64,000 nt of DNA from Paramacrobiotus metropolitanus (Eukaryota > Tardigrada > Eutardigrada > Parachela > Macrobiotidae): NCBI RefSeq assembly GCF_019649055.1, contig NW_026570296.1, positions 372,001 to 436,000 of the forward strand, given 5' to 3'. Of the stretch, positions 1 to 11,401 are shown piece by piece (within the stretch, counting starts at the first letter, position 1; every line of letters starts with the position of its first letter). The position numbers and the translations under genes were made by a program. Under the pieces are notes generated by a model that saw only the letters and a program-made list of their open reading frames with translations, made no database searches and was not told the origin of the DNA.

Positions 1-52
1 TGTAACACTAAAGAGATTTCACCGCCGCCTTATCTGATCCAAGCGCACTCTA

Positions 53-1923
53 CTACTTTTGGTCAGCCTTCCATTGGTCCATCTGCTTGCCGGAAAACTT
101 GAGCTGCATAAAATCCACACTGTATTCACGGCCGGCGACGCTAACCGTATGCAGTCCTGCGCGCTGCTGACCATACTTCGCTTCCATAAACGCACCATCA
201 ATGTAGACATACACTAGCTGGCCACGTTGGAGAATATCCGCAGCACGCACGACCTGTGTCGGTGCAACGAGGGATGCAGCAGACGGTGGATCTAGCTTCA
301 GGACCAGCGGGGGATGGGGGTCCACTAAATTGTCGCCGCACACTTTGGCGGGATGCCAGTAGCCGCTCTTGCACGCCAGGACGATCTGCTCTTTGGGCTT
401 ATAGGGTTTATCCGTAAATGGGTGTACGCCGGAGCTGGTTTGGGACACGCAGAACCCATAGGTCAAATATTTCCGAGGCTCCGTGGAAAACTTTAGCGGT
501 TCCTTAATGTCTGAGTGCTTGTACACGTAAATCTTAGACACTTCCTCCGAATCCAGCATACCATTCTGCACAACAGCACAATAACTAATCAAGCAAGGAT
601 TTCAGTTGTTTTTTTAATGTTTCATTTTTAACTATTAATTAGTGTATCAGCGCTTGCAGTTACTGTTGTTTGGGTGACTGTTGCCAATAAAAGAACATCA
701 AGCAAATGTCTTTTTCTTGGGAGCATGGTAGTGCCAGCTAACCTTAGCGGGTCCGATCGCCAGTTGCTTATCCGTCAGCAGCGGAAAGCGAATTAGGAAC
801 ACAGCATCCGCCAGCACTTTCCGAAGATTCGCAGCGGAGGGAGGCAGGTGCTTCTGAGTGCAGGCAGCTATCGCCCATCTACGACATTAACGCTTAATTG
901 GTATACTCACGTGGGGCACACAACTGCAAAAAATTTCAAAACAGTGACAGCTTACTTTTCTACGGCGGTGTAAATGACATTCTCCTCAGCCGACAGTGTA
1001 TCACGCTGCAGAATCATCTCCAGCGTCTTCATTCCGATCTCCGTGAACCCATCCGACTGGAACACAGTCATGCTGAACTCGTCCACGACATCCAGGCACT
1101 TCTCCACAATCTGCTCACAATCGGGAGTCCAGCGGAGCGCCTACAAAAAGCCGCGATGCCCCTATTAAGAGCGATAATGCAGACTCACGTTGATGCAGAC
1201 TTACGTTTTCCAGGAGCATAAGGCAGTTGTGGGGCTTCACCTGCTCGAAAACGAAACCCATGCAGCGGTCCGCCAACCATGGCAAATCGTACTTGTCAGC
1301 GCAGTACAGGGTGTGTATGACGTTCTCAGGCTTCAGATTCTCCACGGAATCAGTGTAAATGTAGCTGAAAGGGAGCAAAAACCTATAGCTGCGAAAGGAT
1401 TTCGCGAAATGGTTGCCTAATGCACAAACTGTTGCAAGCACAAGCCGTCTTCAGTCCCACAGCCTACTTTTCAAGTATCCAGTCAGGTAAGTATTGAGTC
1501 GTTATGGCAAGCAAGCAGAACGACAGAGGGCTCCTTTAACGTTGCATAACTAACGTTGAATACCTGAGCATGATAGCAAACGCTTCGGGAAGGATTTCAG
1601 GAACTGGAATGATGGTTGCGTCGCGTTTCGCCAAGCTCCCGTGAAACATGGTGTAGAACACATCGCTGCTGATGCTCAGAGCGAACCTGCAATGTTTACA
1701 TCATCATGTTAGGAGTCAATACAATAATACATGCATATGCATTCGTCGTATGTCAAAGCAGCACACACTTATGGGCTGGAAACATCTTCAGGTCGCCATG
1801 TTCGCGACCCACGGCAAATTCAATATCGCTGAGCTCTCCGTTAGCCAAGACGGCCTTCATCCGACTGGCGATGTGAGGAACCGTGCCTCGATGTTCAGCA
1901 CTGATGAACGATGGTTGGGACAT
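53..1923 (-). CDS. BTB-BACK protein with tandem barrel-like C-terminus (cluster copy A, intact)
   Basis: Six coding exons on the minus strand: 1923-1769, 1686-1564, 1364-1205, 1140-956, 878-743 and 565-53. All junctions are GT-AG and in phase, giving 423 residues. Exons 1-3 form a BTB/POZ fold (LSDIEFAVG, HGDLKMFPAHK, SISSDVFYTMFHGSLA, ADKYDLPWLADRC). Exons 4-5 form a BACK domain (EKCLDVVDEF, TLEMILQRDTLSAEENVIYT, VLADAVFLIRFPLLTD). This arrangement matches the BTBD3/BTBD6 group, whose members act as cullin-3 substrate adaptors; that role is inferred here. The last exon is not the PHR domain of that group. It has two blocks around WHPAKV and AKYGQQRAGLHTVSVAGREY, each reading like a Tudor/Agenet-type barrel. 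The start is the ATG opening MSQPSFISAE, shared with sister copies. Confidence 0.85.
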
Positions 1924-3309
1924 GATCCAGCTCCAACTGCGCTACTGCACAATCCAACTTGGACGAGAGAGACTCTGTAGATAGTTCGATACTATACGAG
2001 ATCAGCACTTAAAGTAATGATACTGAAGATACTCGTACTGTACGAGTCGTACAGTAGTGTCTAGTGTAGTAATTACTGCCAACAGAAGGCGAGTCAAAGT
2101 GTTAAATTATCTTGTGAAATCTCTTTTCGGACTTCTCAGTGTCAAAAGAAACGCAAAACGAAAGGAATAAATTGCAAGGCATAAACAAAAAAGTCAAAAC
2201 CAGAAAATAAAGATCGGAAGGAACTGACAAGTTGACAGCTGTTGTGGAGTTTTAGGACTGGTTTCGGCTGACAGCCAGCCAGCGTAACGAAGCTACCGAG
2301 TTACACGTAACAGCACACCACGAGTTTACCTCTGATTCTTTGAACAGCTGATTCCGGCGGAAGCTGACCTGGCTTCCATTGGCGGCTCACCATCAAAATC
2401 GTTCCCGTAGAGGCGTATTATGCGTATACATATTGATATCTCCGATTCTCCACTTGCCATTTTGCCAAAAACACAGCATTCTATACTGTTTGTTAAGTGT
2501 TAGCAACTACTCTGTAGACCATCTTTAATCATAATTCCTGAATAAAACTACGCCATAAGGGGCTGTTAGTAACTGTCAAGCGTCTCAAAATGACAGGTAT
2601 ACCGGAAATTTCTCCATGCAATTGGGATTTAACGGGTAAAAGTATACGAACATCAACATAATGTGGTGTTTGTTGGCAAACAGTTGCATAGGTATGAATA
2701 TGCTCCAAAATGTTGCTCACAAGGTTGTGCGGTTGCATATACCGGTAACTACTGGGTACAGCTTCACTAGAACAGAAGGCGCAGTTGCTGGAAATGTAAT
2801 GTCTCCTTCCAAGATATGCTGTTTGAAAAATAATGCCACCCAAAAATTTCGCCACTTCCCCGGAACAGGACCCCGTCCGCAGCAACCTTCGACCTATTTG
2901 CGTCCCACAGCCACAAATTCGATAATTATGGTATTCGGCAACTCGCACATAACCGCTCGCACTCCCACACTCGCAGAACCACTAACCAGCTAACTTATCA
3001 GAACGCCAGCTCAGATGTGGCACATAAGTATCTATATACCGCTTCTTCTTAACAGCATTAACACCGTACAAAACAGATCGACGATAAGCGGCAGCTTCTG
3101 TCCAGCTTCATTAGGAACATTACGATACAGACATCAGTATTCAATAACTATGCAAAGGGCAAAAAGATCCAGGCTGAACATATCCAAGCTTATAAAGAAA
3201 AACAAGCGTCAGTGTCAGTCCTGTAAACTACCTATTCTTATGTGGCCTCACTGGCCTGCTCATAAAATATCCCTGGTGACTATGGTTTCCCGTCGCTCTA
3301 ATCTTCGTA
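1924..3309. other. Intergenic spacer between copies A and B
   Basis: This stretch holds the upstream region of copy A and the 3' flank of copy B. Apart from the motif at 2304-2324 nothing was recognised. The longest open frame, minus strand 2948-2529 (139 residues), has no recognisable domain and overlaps an equally long frame on the plus strand, so it is probably chance. Confidence 0.4.
2304..2324 (-). promoter_or_regulatory. Shared upstream motif of BTB copy A
   Basis: Plus-strand CACGTAACAG followed by CACACCACGAG lies about 380 bases upstream of the copy A start. A closely similar block is upstream of copies C, D, F and H at 200-380 bases. A promoter role is inferred only from recurrence. 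Confidence 0.4.
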
Positions 3310-5104
3310 TCATTCATTCTTCAAAGTGTTCCTTTTAACTAACGCTTCGGTGAGTTTCCAAAAACTGACGTGCTTGTTGGCAATCCTCAGCTGCATAAAA
3401 TTCACCTGATGTTCTCGACCGGCGACGTTCACCATATGCAATCCAGCGCGCTGTTGAAACTTGACAGTACGTGGCGTCCTTATATTCGCCATCAATGCAG
3501 ACATCCATGGGAAGACCCCGTTCCAAAATATCGACAGCGCGAACGGTTTGTATTGGCACAGCCAACGGCGATCGCGGTGGTTTTAACTTCAGGGCAGGCG
3601 GGGCATAGCGATCCAGTACATTCTCACCGGAAACCCTGGCAGGATGCCAATAGCCGTTCGTGTATGCAGCAAATATCTTTTCCTTGGGCTTGTACGACTT
3701 GCGCGTAAAATGATATACATTCCTGGTTCCGACGTCATAGGCCAAATATTTCCGAGGTCCGTGGGAAACTTCAGCCCTTCTTTGGTGCCAGCATGCTTGT
3801 ACACATAAATCTTGCACACTTCGTCGGGATATAACAAACCACTCTGGAATCGAAAAAGAAATGTTCGACCACGCAACTATCGATTATCGACAGTTTTCCA
3901 GCTCACCGTCACAGGTCCCTTAGCCAGTTGCTCATCAGTCAGAAGTGGAAAACGAACAAGGAACCGGGCGTTTCCTAGCGCGTTCCGGTGATTAGCGACG
4001 GAAGGAGGCTTGTTTTGGCGGGTAGAAGTTGCCATCGCCCACCTACAACAAATGGTAATATTACCAGAATACAAAAGCGCTGTCCATTTATTGAATTCCT
4101 CTTTCAAGTGTGCAACTACATTAGCTGCCAAAATAGTGCTCACGTACTGTTCCACTGCTGTGTAGATAACATTCTCCTCCGCCGACAGTGTGTCTCGTCG
4201 CAAAACCATCTCCAGTGTCTTCAATCCGATCTCCCGGAAATGATCCGACTGGAGCACAGCCAAACTGAACTCGTCCACAATATCCAGGCACTTCTCCACA
4301 ATCTGGTCATGATCCGGGGTCCAGCGTAATGCCTGCACAGAAACGATATGCTTTTGCTAAACATCAGAAGACTGATTGGAAATGACCTTTCACAGTAACC
4401 TAAACGTTTGCTTACTGGGTTAATATGAGCGTATTAAATATTAATTTTTTTGACACAGACCCACATTTTCCAAAAATACCAGGCAGTTATAGGGCTGCAT
4501 TTGCTCAAGGACGAAGGTAATGCAGCGGTCCGCCAGCCATGGCAGATCATACTTGTCAGCGCAGTACAACGTCTGGACAACGTTCTCTGGCTTCAGATTA
4601 TCCACGGAGTCGGTGTAGATGTAGCTGGAAGCAGAGGAAAAAAACATACTACTCTGTTTTTCTACAACTCTGTAGTAGTTAGCTGTAAGCTGAATTCAAG
4701 TCTTTAAAAAAGTTGAACACAATACTGGCTTGCTGCTCAAACCTGAGCATGTTGAGAAAGGCTTCGGGATGGATTTCAGGAACTGGAATGATGGTTACGT
4801 CGCGCTTAGCTAAGCTCCCGTGAACAGGGTGTGGAACACATCGCTGCTGATGCTTAGAGCGAACCTGCATCGTTCAAATCGTCAAGCCACGATCGGACGC
4901 TCGTTAGTACAAACTAGTTTAGGTTAGGTTGGATAGAATCATAGAAAAGAGCAGTGCGCACTTGTGGGCTGGAATCATCTTCACTTCGCCATACTCGCGT
5001 CCCACGGCAAATTCGATGTCGCTCAGCTCTCCGTTAGCCAAAACTGCTTTCATTCGGCCGGTGATGTGCGGAAGCGTGCCTCGACGTTTTGCGCTGACAG
5101 ACAT
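3310..5104 (-). pseudogene. BTB-BACK family pseudogene (cluster copy B, at least three frameshifts)
   Basis: All six exons are in place: 5104-4962, 4864-4743, 4624-4465, 4332-4148, 4042-3907 and 3843 onward. Splice sites look good, but the frame is broken. Exon 2 is 122 nt instead of 123, with one base missing near 4823-4830. Exon 6 lacks a base near 3757 relative to sister copies and shifts again near 3455-3465. After the last shift the frame runs past the usual family end to a stop at 3310. The BTB (LSDIEFAVGREYGEVK) and BACK (TLEMVLRRDTLSAEENVIYT, VLG then NARFLVRFPLLTD) residues are otherwise well kept, so inactivation looks recent. The first and third breaks are not in long homopolymers, which argues against simple sequencing slips. 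Confidence 0.75.
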
Positions 5105-6300
5105 GGTTTAACTCGCCACCGCACAAATCGTCAAAATAATGTAAAAATAATCCAAACTACAGCCAAAAGATTCTAAACGACGAAAGCGAAATTATGTAAA
5201 AGTGCTAGGCCTTAGACTTTCCGATCACAGGAATCAACGCTGACAAGAAGACCAGGGAATATTGCCGATTGAAAGTCCCAATTTGGAACTGATTTCGGGC
5301 TTTTTTCGTGTCGAATAATTTTAAAATGCAAGTGCAGTAGAACTAGTGTAAAACTATAGTCCGTTCTTACTGTGATCATTACAGCTAAGAACGGACTACA
5401 ACAAACAATAGAGAGCGCAGCCCACACGCAATTAACTGGGCAGCTGTTAACCAATCAAAACGTCCAGGAACTTTGCAGACAGACACTACTCTAGTCTGGG
5501 AAATCTGGGATTTCTGGCTTCGTGCGAGGTATCCTCGCCGAGGATTCCGATTTTCGTAAAGAACGACGAAATGAAATTCTAATTCTGCAGTCGATCCGGC
5601 GACCTTCGGTATTGATAGGCGACCTTCGGTATAGTCCCGTATAGATATGCCGCCGCCGCTGAATGACTATCAGTGTTTGCCCGTATACATATATATTATT
5701 TTTCCATTACTGTTTATTTTATTCATGTCAGTTCGGCGACAAAAAGCTATGCGTTTCTATAAAACTAATAAAAGTTAAACTATGCGCTGATTACACAGGC
5801 GCGAGCAGAAATATGCAGCCTAATTAACCAGAACATTCCGTCTAAATTAGCCAATGGTGCAGTGCAGTTCCGGCCGCGTTCCCATGCTGGATTTCGATGC
5901 CGATCTCGCTATGTTTCGCTTGTTTCCTGTCGTACCTTCTTCCCGAGCTCGGTGACAACGCGAGAAGCGTCCGGTCCGAATGGTTGGAGCGCTTCGACTA
6001 TTCGGACAATAGCATATTCTGAATGTATCCCATAATACAGATCTCCGTGACCTTTGTCTGCCGCTTAAAGTTTACACTATCTACAACTTACTAGTAAAAA
6101 TGCAATGGTACTGACGTGTACTGGCGTCCCTTAGTACACATCGGTACTACTTTACTACTTCTACCCCTACAACTAAGGCTTAGGCTTTACTACATCTTCT
6201 ACGCGAGTCCTGACCCCGAGTCTCTACTTCGACTTCTCAGAAATCCCCAGCAGAGAACTTTGACCGCGACTTGCCATTTCGACGTGACCGCGCTTCGATG
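5105..6300. other. Spacer upstream of copy B
   Basis: No gene was recognised. The stretch near 5970-6035 resembles 36650-36720, upstream of copy D, indicating that flanks were duplicated together with the genes. A hairpin is listed separately at 5357-5398. The CACGTAACAG motif of other copies was not found here. Confidence 0.4.
5357..5398. repeat. Inverted repeat (stem-loop)
   Basis: TAGTCCGTTCTTACTGT pairs with ACAG-C-TAAGAACGGACTA around a seven-base loop. The stem is about 17 bp with one bulged C. It lies 250 bases upstream of pseudogene B and has no known role. Confidence 0.6.
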
Positions 6301-6488
6301 ACGTAGCTCAACCTGTTGTTCTAGTGTATTAGTTGACCTGATGTTCTCATTAGTCCACGTGTAGTTGTGCAGCGGTGTGATTAGTCCACGTGTCCTCAGA
6401 TGTCTCTTATTGGCTAGAGTTTATATCCCTATTGTTCTCAGACCCGTACCTGCGTGTACGAAGAGCCAGCACCTGCGGTGCCCAGGGC

Positions 6489-6496
6489 TATATAAG
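6489..6496 (+). promoter_or_regulatory. TATA box in the putative 5' LTR
   Basis: TATATAAG sits about 600 bases before the presumed LTR end, in the position expected for the U3 promoter of an LTR element. GC-rich sequence follows. Confidence 0.45.
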
Positions 6497-7092
6497 GCGC
6501 TCGTCGCCCATAGAAATGTCAAGAGTTGTAATCCCAACAAAAGTATAGTCTTGTTACTCGATCTGATTAACTTCAGGCTTTTGCTCTGGTCTTCTCTTTC
6601 CAAGTGAGGCTGTTCAAACTGACCTCTGGGTGACCTTTCACCTATTGTCAGGGGTCATTCCTCTACTTCGTCGACGTGCATTATCATCTTCGGATAGTCT
6701 CGTGACGTAACAGGCTACCCACTTGATCCCACTTGTTTGCCTTGACCTTTCGGTCCCTTCGATCTTCATGCCCTGTAGTGCCAGGTTGATGGATTTGTCA
6801 TACTCATACGCTTCAGCTACCATCTAGCGTCGGACAGGTAACGTATGACTTCACGCATCCCTTGTGTTTCCTTTCGTGTCTTCTCTTTCAGCAGGCTTTC
6901 GAGTTCCGGATCCTCTTCTTCATCCTTGCATATCATCTCATACTTGTACATCAACATCCTTGAACTTTCGCTCCATGAAATACATAAGAAGTTGAGATTA
7001 AGAGTCGCTCTATTCCCCGACTGGTCGTGGTTTGGGAAGTGCATATTTCCACCGCACAACCGCCTTATTTTATTCAACTATATTGCACGACA

Positions 7093-7110
7093 TGGCGCCC
7101 ACCGTGGTTC
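7093..7110 (+). promoter_or_regulatory. Primer-binding-site-like sequence of the plus-strand element
   Basis: TGGCGCCCACCGTGGTTC follows directly after a CA dinucleotide (7091-7092) that would end the 5' LTR. The TGGCGCCC start is typical of tRNA primer-binding sites in LTR retroelements. The donor tRNA was not determined. Confidence 0.5.
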
Positions 7111-8135
7111 AAACTTTCCCGATGGAGCAGAAAGTTTAATTTAATTTGATAGTACAATTAAATTGATGGTGCAGGATGGTTGGTGGTCAACTCGAGAGAG
7201 CCCACATTTAAGAAAGTCCGTTAGGAGCCACTAGTGTGGTGCAGGAGGTCTGCGTTCCAGTACTGACCTAGGGTAACCGAGTCCCCCGGTTTGATTGATG
7301 TATAGATTGATTCGCACTTAGCGACATATATTTTGGGTGACAATACGGACTGAGAACAGTATAGGCACTTGAAAACTGTTCGTGTATGCGGCACTTTACG
7401 TGTCTATGATTGAAAAAGCACCGTAAGACCATTCGAGGTCAAAATTTCCTTTCAATTTATTTTCTTTTCTGAACCGGGCAAGCCAGAAAGACTACGTGAA
7501 TTTGAACGGCAGAACCAGCAGGATTAGCTGATCGGAAATTGTAAGTCAAACGTGCGAATATTCGCAACCTATTTTAGCCGTTCTTTGATACTGAACCTTC
7601 GTAAAAATGTTGAATTTTTGTAAATATGGCGTATCCGAGTTAGCGGAGTAGCCATCGTACTACGATTTTTGAAAATTTTCGGTAATCAACAGAGCAGATA
7701 TAGCTGTCTCTTGTTGTGAAACGCAGTGTCACTGTTAACTGGAAATCAGTCACAGTGTTGTAACTAGCGGTTAAATACGATTCGCAGTTGAAACCTTAAA
7801 GGTCAGCTGTAAATACGAGTTGCTCACTTACGCTTGAGTGCGTGTTGTAGCAACGAGATTCGTACGAGTTGGTTACGCATGCTTGAGTGTTTGCTGTAAC
7901 AACGAGACTTTCGGACGTGTTGTTTCGGTACCGCGGAAGTTGGTATTGAGTCAGCGTCGTCCTAACGAAACGGTGTCGTCAGGAGTCACAGCTTTGAGTA
8001 GCGTACGTGCATTTCTGTCAAGAGCCGTGGGTCATACGAGTTGGTTGATTCGTCAATCAACGGGAACAGTGTAACTTTCACTTTCTGAATCCAGTTGTAA
8101 TTGGTAAGGTTAGTCGCGGTTGCATTGCAAACAAA
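7111..8135 (+). other. Leader region of the plus-strand element
   Basis: This is an untranslated leader about 1 kb long. It includes a direct duplication near 7828-7916, where a block beginning GCTTGAGTG and continuing through GTAACAACGAGA appears twice with small changes. No convincing coding frame is present. Confidence 0.4.
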
Positions 8136-11100
8136 ATGTCAGAATTAGCAGATTTAACTGTGAAACGAGATGGCTTTTGGCCATTAAGAAAAGTTGAATC
8201 AGATAGATTGCAGTCGAAAGCTGTTGAAAGCGGGTTTGATACTCGTTTTCAGTTTCCGAAGAAAGTTCCCCTTGGCTTAATGTATAGGGCAGTAGGGTTA
8301 GAACCTCCGGAGAAAAAAAGCGCGTATTGCAGTCAACAATGGGTTGACTGGGAAGACAAAAATTCAACGTTGGTAAGAGCTCCGAGTTACTATAGCACTT
8401 GGTTCTCGCACGAACGGTCTATCCCGTCAGCTTATTTGAATATGTCAGAAGCAGAGTTTAAAGCAGCAAAAGAATGGGCGACCTTGAATGTCACTGCGTA
8501 CGAGGCAGAAGTTCAGCAAAGAAAGGAGTCAGGTACTGGTAAGAAATCTCGGGATACCATAGTTATGTCAGATGGGCAGCTAAATGCCTCGGTAATTATT
8601 GAGAATTCTGGGAATGCGGTAAGCGAGTCGTTGTTGGACTTGGAAGATAGTTCGGCTTCGAGTGCACAGAAAAATGGCATGACTCTGTCCAGTATGCAGT
8701 TGATTTCAAGCCAGTCAGTTGGTACGGTTAATCCTGGGAAACAGGTAACTCCGTCAGTGGTAAATCCAGATCAAGTGGTGGATCCGAGGAGATCGGTGAT
8801 GTCGCAACTGGTAATTCCACACTCAGTAGGGCAGTCAGTAAATGTGCAGAATACAGAAGTAGTTGGAAATGCAGTTGAAAATTTGAATTCGGTAGCGGTA
8901 GGGAACTTCGTGACTCCGTCCAATATGGCGAGAGAACGTAGTGCAGCGGCTCAAGTGAGCGATGAACGCGTGTTTACTATGAGTAATGATCAGAATAATA
9001 ATACGGTTGGCGGTAATATTACGATGAGAGAAGGAACTCCTTTTTCTGGAAATTCAGATGATGAAAATAATACGGCGTTTAATTGTGAAAAGTCATTATT
9101 GGATGAAGATATTCCTTTCGATGAAAATGTGAATAATCTTTTGCATCCTCTTCAGTCAGATTTGCGGCATTTCATTTTTGAAAATGATTTTGATCCTTTA
9201 AATCAGGAATTTGCGCAAGAAGTAAGTGAGGTGGACGCTAAGTTGAAAGCTTCAAAATCGGAGCAAGAGGCTTTAGCAGTCACTCGTGACTCATTGGGTA
9301 CTATGATTCGGTGTACGAAAAATTATGTTGCATTGTGTCTTAGGCAATTGCAAAATAGCGATGAGATTAATCGGTTGAATGAAATTTTGTCTAAAGACGA
9401 TAAATTGAAAAATAAATTACACGGTGATATTTCGGCTCTAAGGCAGCAGTTATTGGCAGTGCAGGCAAGTAATGCAGAACATGAGAAAAATGTTCGTGCA
9501 CTTTCGAGTAAGTGTCAGGTGAATGAAAAACGTATTCGCGATCTTGAGGAGGAAGATTCTCAGTCGTCGAAATTAATTTTGGAAAATCAGGAGCTTAGTG
9601 CTCAGTTGCGGTCAGTAAATGAACAGTTGCAGAAAATCAAGGCAGAAGCGTCGAAATCGCTTGGTTCGAGTAATTTGCAGGCCTTAGCTGTTTTCAAAGA
9701 AAATGAGAAGAAATTGCTTTTGGAAATTGAGCAGTTAAAAGTTAATTGTAAATTGGAATGTAATGCGAAAATTGTGGCGGAAAAAGATTTGAAATCAGCT
9801 TTGAGTAGGGAACGCAAGCTTAATGCAACGCTTGAAGAGAAAGAGAAATTAATTCATTCAGTTGGTGTCAGAATTGACGGTAAAGATTCCGAAATTCTTG
9901 ATTTAATCCAGCGTATGGAAAAATTGCGAGTTGAAGCAGAAGAATTGAAAGGTAATCAGATTTCGCATGAAAGGGAATGGAATTTTGAACCTGAGGTTCG
10001 TGTAGGTACGGGTAATTTGGCTTTTAATCAGCCACCGGCTTACAGTAATATTGCGCAGATGTCAGGTCAGTCTCAAGGTTTTATACCGAGCGGTACTCTG
10101 AATAATCATGGTAGCGGAAGCAGTCAGTTTTACGCGGGTAATTCAGTCGGTAGCGGCAGCAATCAAGTTTGCGGGGGTGAAAATTCTCTCCGAGTTCCCT
10201 CAGTTTCGCGTAATGACAGTGGTCAGTTAAACGAACCGAGATCAGATCAGCCTCGTTCGGCAGCGTCTCGTGTTAGGCATCAGTCGCAAGATAGGCGGCA
10301 TACGCAGGCGGTTAACGTAGGGCATGTTCCCTTGATTAATATTGAAATACCGGTAAATAACGGTATCGATGATGACGGTAATGTCGACAAGGAAGACGTG
10401 AATGCAGCGCCGGTCGGTGGTTTTGCTGCACAGCAGAATGCGAATCCAGATTGGCTTGGTGTGATCAAAATTATGGCGGAAGCGATGAAGAATGCAAACT
10501 CCAGCAAGCCGAGTAATGTGATGAAATTACAACCGTACGAAGGTAAGCGGAAGTCAGGTTCGATTGAACATTGGCTCACGCAAGTTGATCAGTGTCGATT
10601 GTCGAACGGATGGAGTGACAATGATACGTGCAGGCAAGTTGTTGGTGCATTGAAAGGTAACGCAGTATTATGGTTCCAAGGTTTACTTCGCGATAAACCA
10701 AATCGCGATTGGGAGAACTTTTATAAGAAAGAAATTCTTGAACATTTTAATATTGCGACGTCTCCAGCAGATATACGTAGGGAAATGACGGCAAGAATCT
10801 TTCGAGACGAAGATACAGTCGATAACTACGCGGATAGTTTTATTAAGTGGTTTAACGATTTGGAATTAGGCGATATCGAGAAAACTAGCATTTTGCTTGA
10901 AGGATTGAAAAGTAATAAGCCAGATTGGTATAGGCATTTATTTATCATGAATATTACTGATCCGTATGAATTGATTAAGCACATGAGAGAGTTGGAAAAA
11001 CTTCAGAATATTCTCGGTGGTGAGAAAAAGTCTCCTGAAACTCAGCGTGTAAGTGCAGGCGGTAACAATGGTTTCAGCGGATTTAGCAGCACTTTCAGAG

Positions 11101-11384
11101 GTGGCCGTGGTAACTATGGAAGTCGCGGTAATTATTCAGCGAGAGGTAATTCCTTCCGTGGTCAGTATTCAGGGCGTGGAAATTATTCACGTCAGTATGG
11201 TAATTTCGGTAATAATAATGGCGGTAACTGGAGTGGTCAGCCTGTTCAGATGGTTCCACCAGTTTATCAGAATCCGGTAGTTTTGCAGCAGCCTGTGTTG
11301 TCTTCTGTACAGCAACCAGTGTATGCTCCAGTTCAGATGTCGAATCCAGTGCAGATGTCAGATCAGCAGTCTTTTGTCAGATAG
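8136..11384 (+). CDS. Gag-like protein with long coiled-coil N-terminus
   Basis: The product is a single 1082-residue frame. Residues 1-135 form a Trp-rich globular-looking start (TVKRDGFWPLRKVESDRL). Residues 140-335 are Ser/Asn/Val-rich and probably disordered. Residues 355-610 are a heptad-rich coiled coil. Residues 793-960 match the retrotransposon gag capsid family (LQPYEGKRKSGSIEHWL, VGALKGNAVLWFQG). The tail, about 975-1040, is Gly/Arg/Asn-rich with RGG-type repeats, likely RNA-binding. Gag would form the particle and bind element RNA. It stops 18 bases before the next frame begins, and that frame lies in the -1 register. Length is about twice that of a usual Ty3 gag because of the coiled coil. 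Confidence 0.75.
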   Translation: MSELADLTVKRDGFWPLRKVESDRLQSKAVESGFDTRFQFPKKVPLGLMYRAVGLEPPEKKSAYCSQQWVDWEDKNSTLVRAPSYYSTWFSHERSIPSAYLNMSEAEFKAAKEWATLNVTAYEAEVQQRKESGTGKKSRDTIVMSDGQLNASVIIENSGNAVSESLLDLEDSSASSAQKNGMTLSSMQLISSQSVGTVNPGKQVTPSVVNPDQVVDPRRSVMSQLVIPHSVGQSVNVQNTEVVGNAVENLNSVAVGNFVTPSNMARERSAAAQVSDERVFTMSNDQNNNTVGGNITMREGTPFSGNSDDENNTAFNCEKSLLDEDIPFDENVNNLLHPLQSDLRHFIFENDFDPLNQEFAQEVSEVDAKLKASKSEQEALAVTRDSLGTMIRCTKNYVALCLRQLQNSDEINRLNEILSKDDKLKNKLHGDISALRQQLLAVQASNAEHEKNVRALSSKCQVNEKRIRDLEEEDSQSSKLILENQELSAQLRSVNEQLQKIKAEASKSLGSSNLQALAVFKENEKKLLLEIEQLKVNCKLECNAKIVAEKDLKSALSRERKLNATLEEKEKLIHSVGVRIDGKDSEILDLIQRMEKLRVEAEELKGNQISHEREWNFEPEVRVGTGNLAFNQPPAYSNIAQMSGQSQGFIPSGTLNNHGSGSSQFYAGNSVGSGSNQVCGGENSLRVPSVSRNDSGQLNEPRSDQPRSAASRVRHQSQDRRHTQAVNVGHVPLINIEIPVNNGIDDDGNVDKEDVNAAPVGGFAAQQNANPDWLGVIKIMAEAMKNANSSKPSNVMKLQPYEGKRKSGSIEHWLTQVDQCRLSNGWSDNDTCRQVVGALKGNAVLWFQGLLRDKPNRDWENFYKKEILEHFNIATSPADIRREMTARIFRDEDTVDNYADSFIKWFNDLELGDIEKTSILLEGLKSNKPDWYRHLFIMNITDPYELIKHMRELEKLQNILGGEKKSPETQRVSAGGNNGFSGFSSTFRGGRGNYGSRGNYSARGNSFRGQYSGRGNYSRQYGNFGNNNGGNWSGQPVQMVPPVYQNPVVLQQPVLSSVQQPVYAPVQMSNPVQMSDQQSFVR

Positions 11385-11401
11385 CGCAACAGCCAGGTAG
11401 T

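Noticed and set aside
2529-2948. 139-residue minus-strand frame
   Set aside because: No recognisable domain, and the opposite strand has an equally long frame over the same bases.
7838-8074. 78-residue frame just before the plus-strand gag
   Set aside because: Lies in the element leader over a duplicated block, and no domain is visible.
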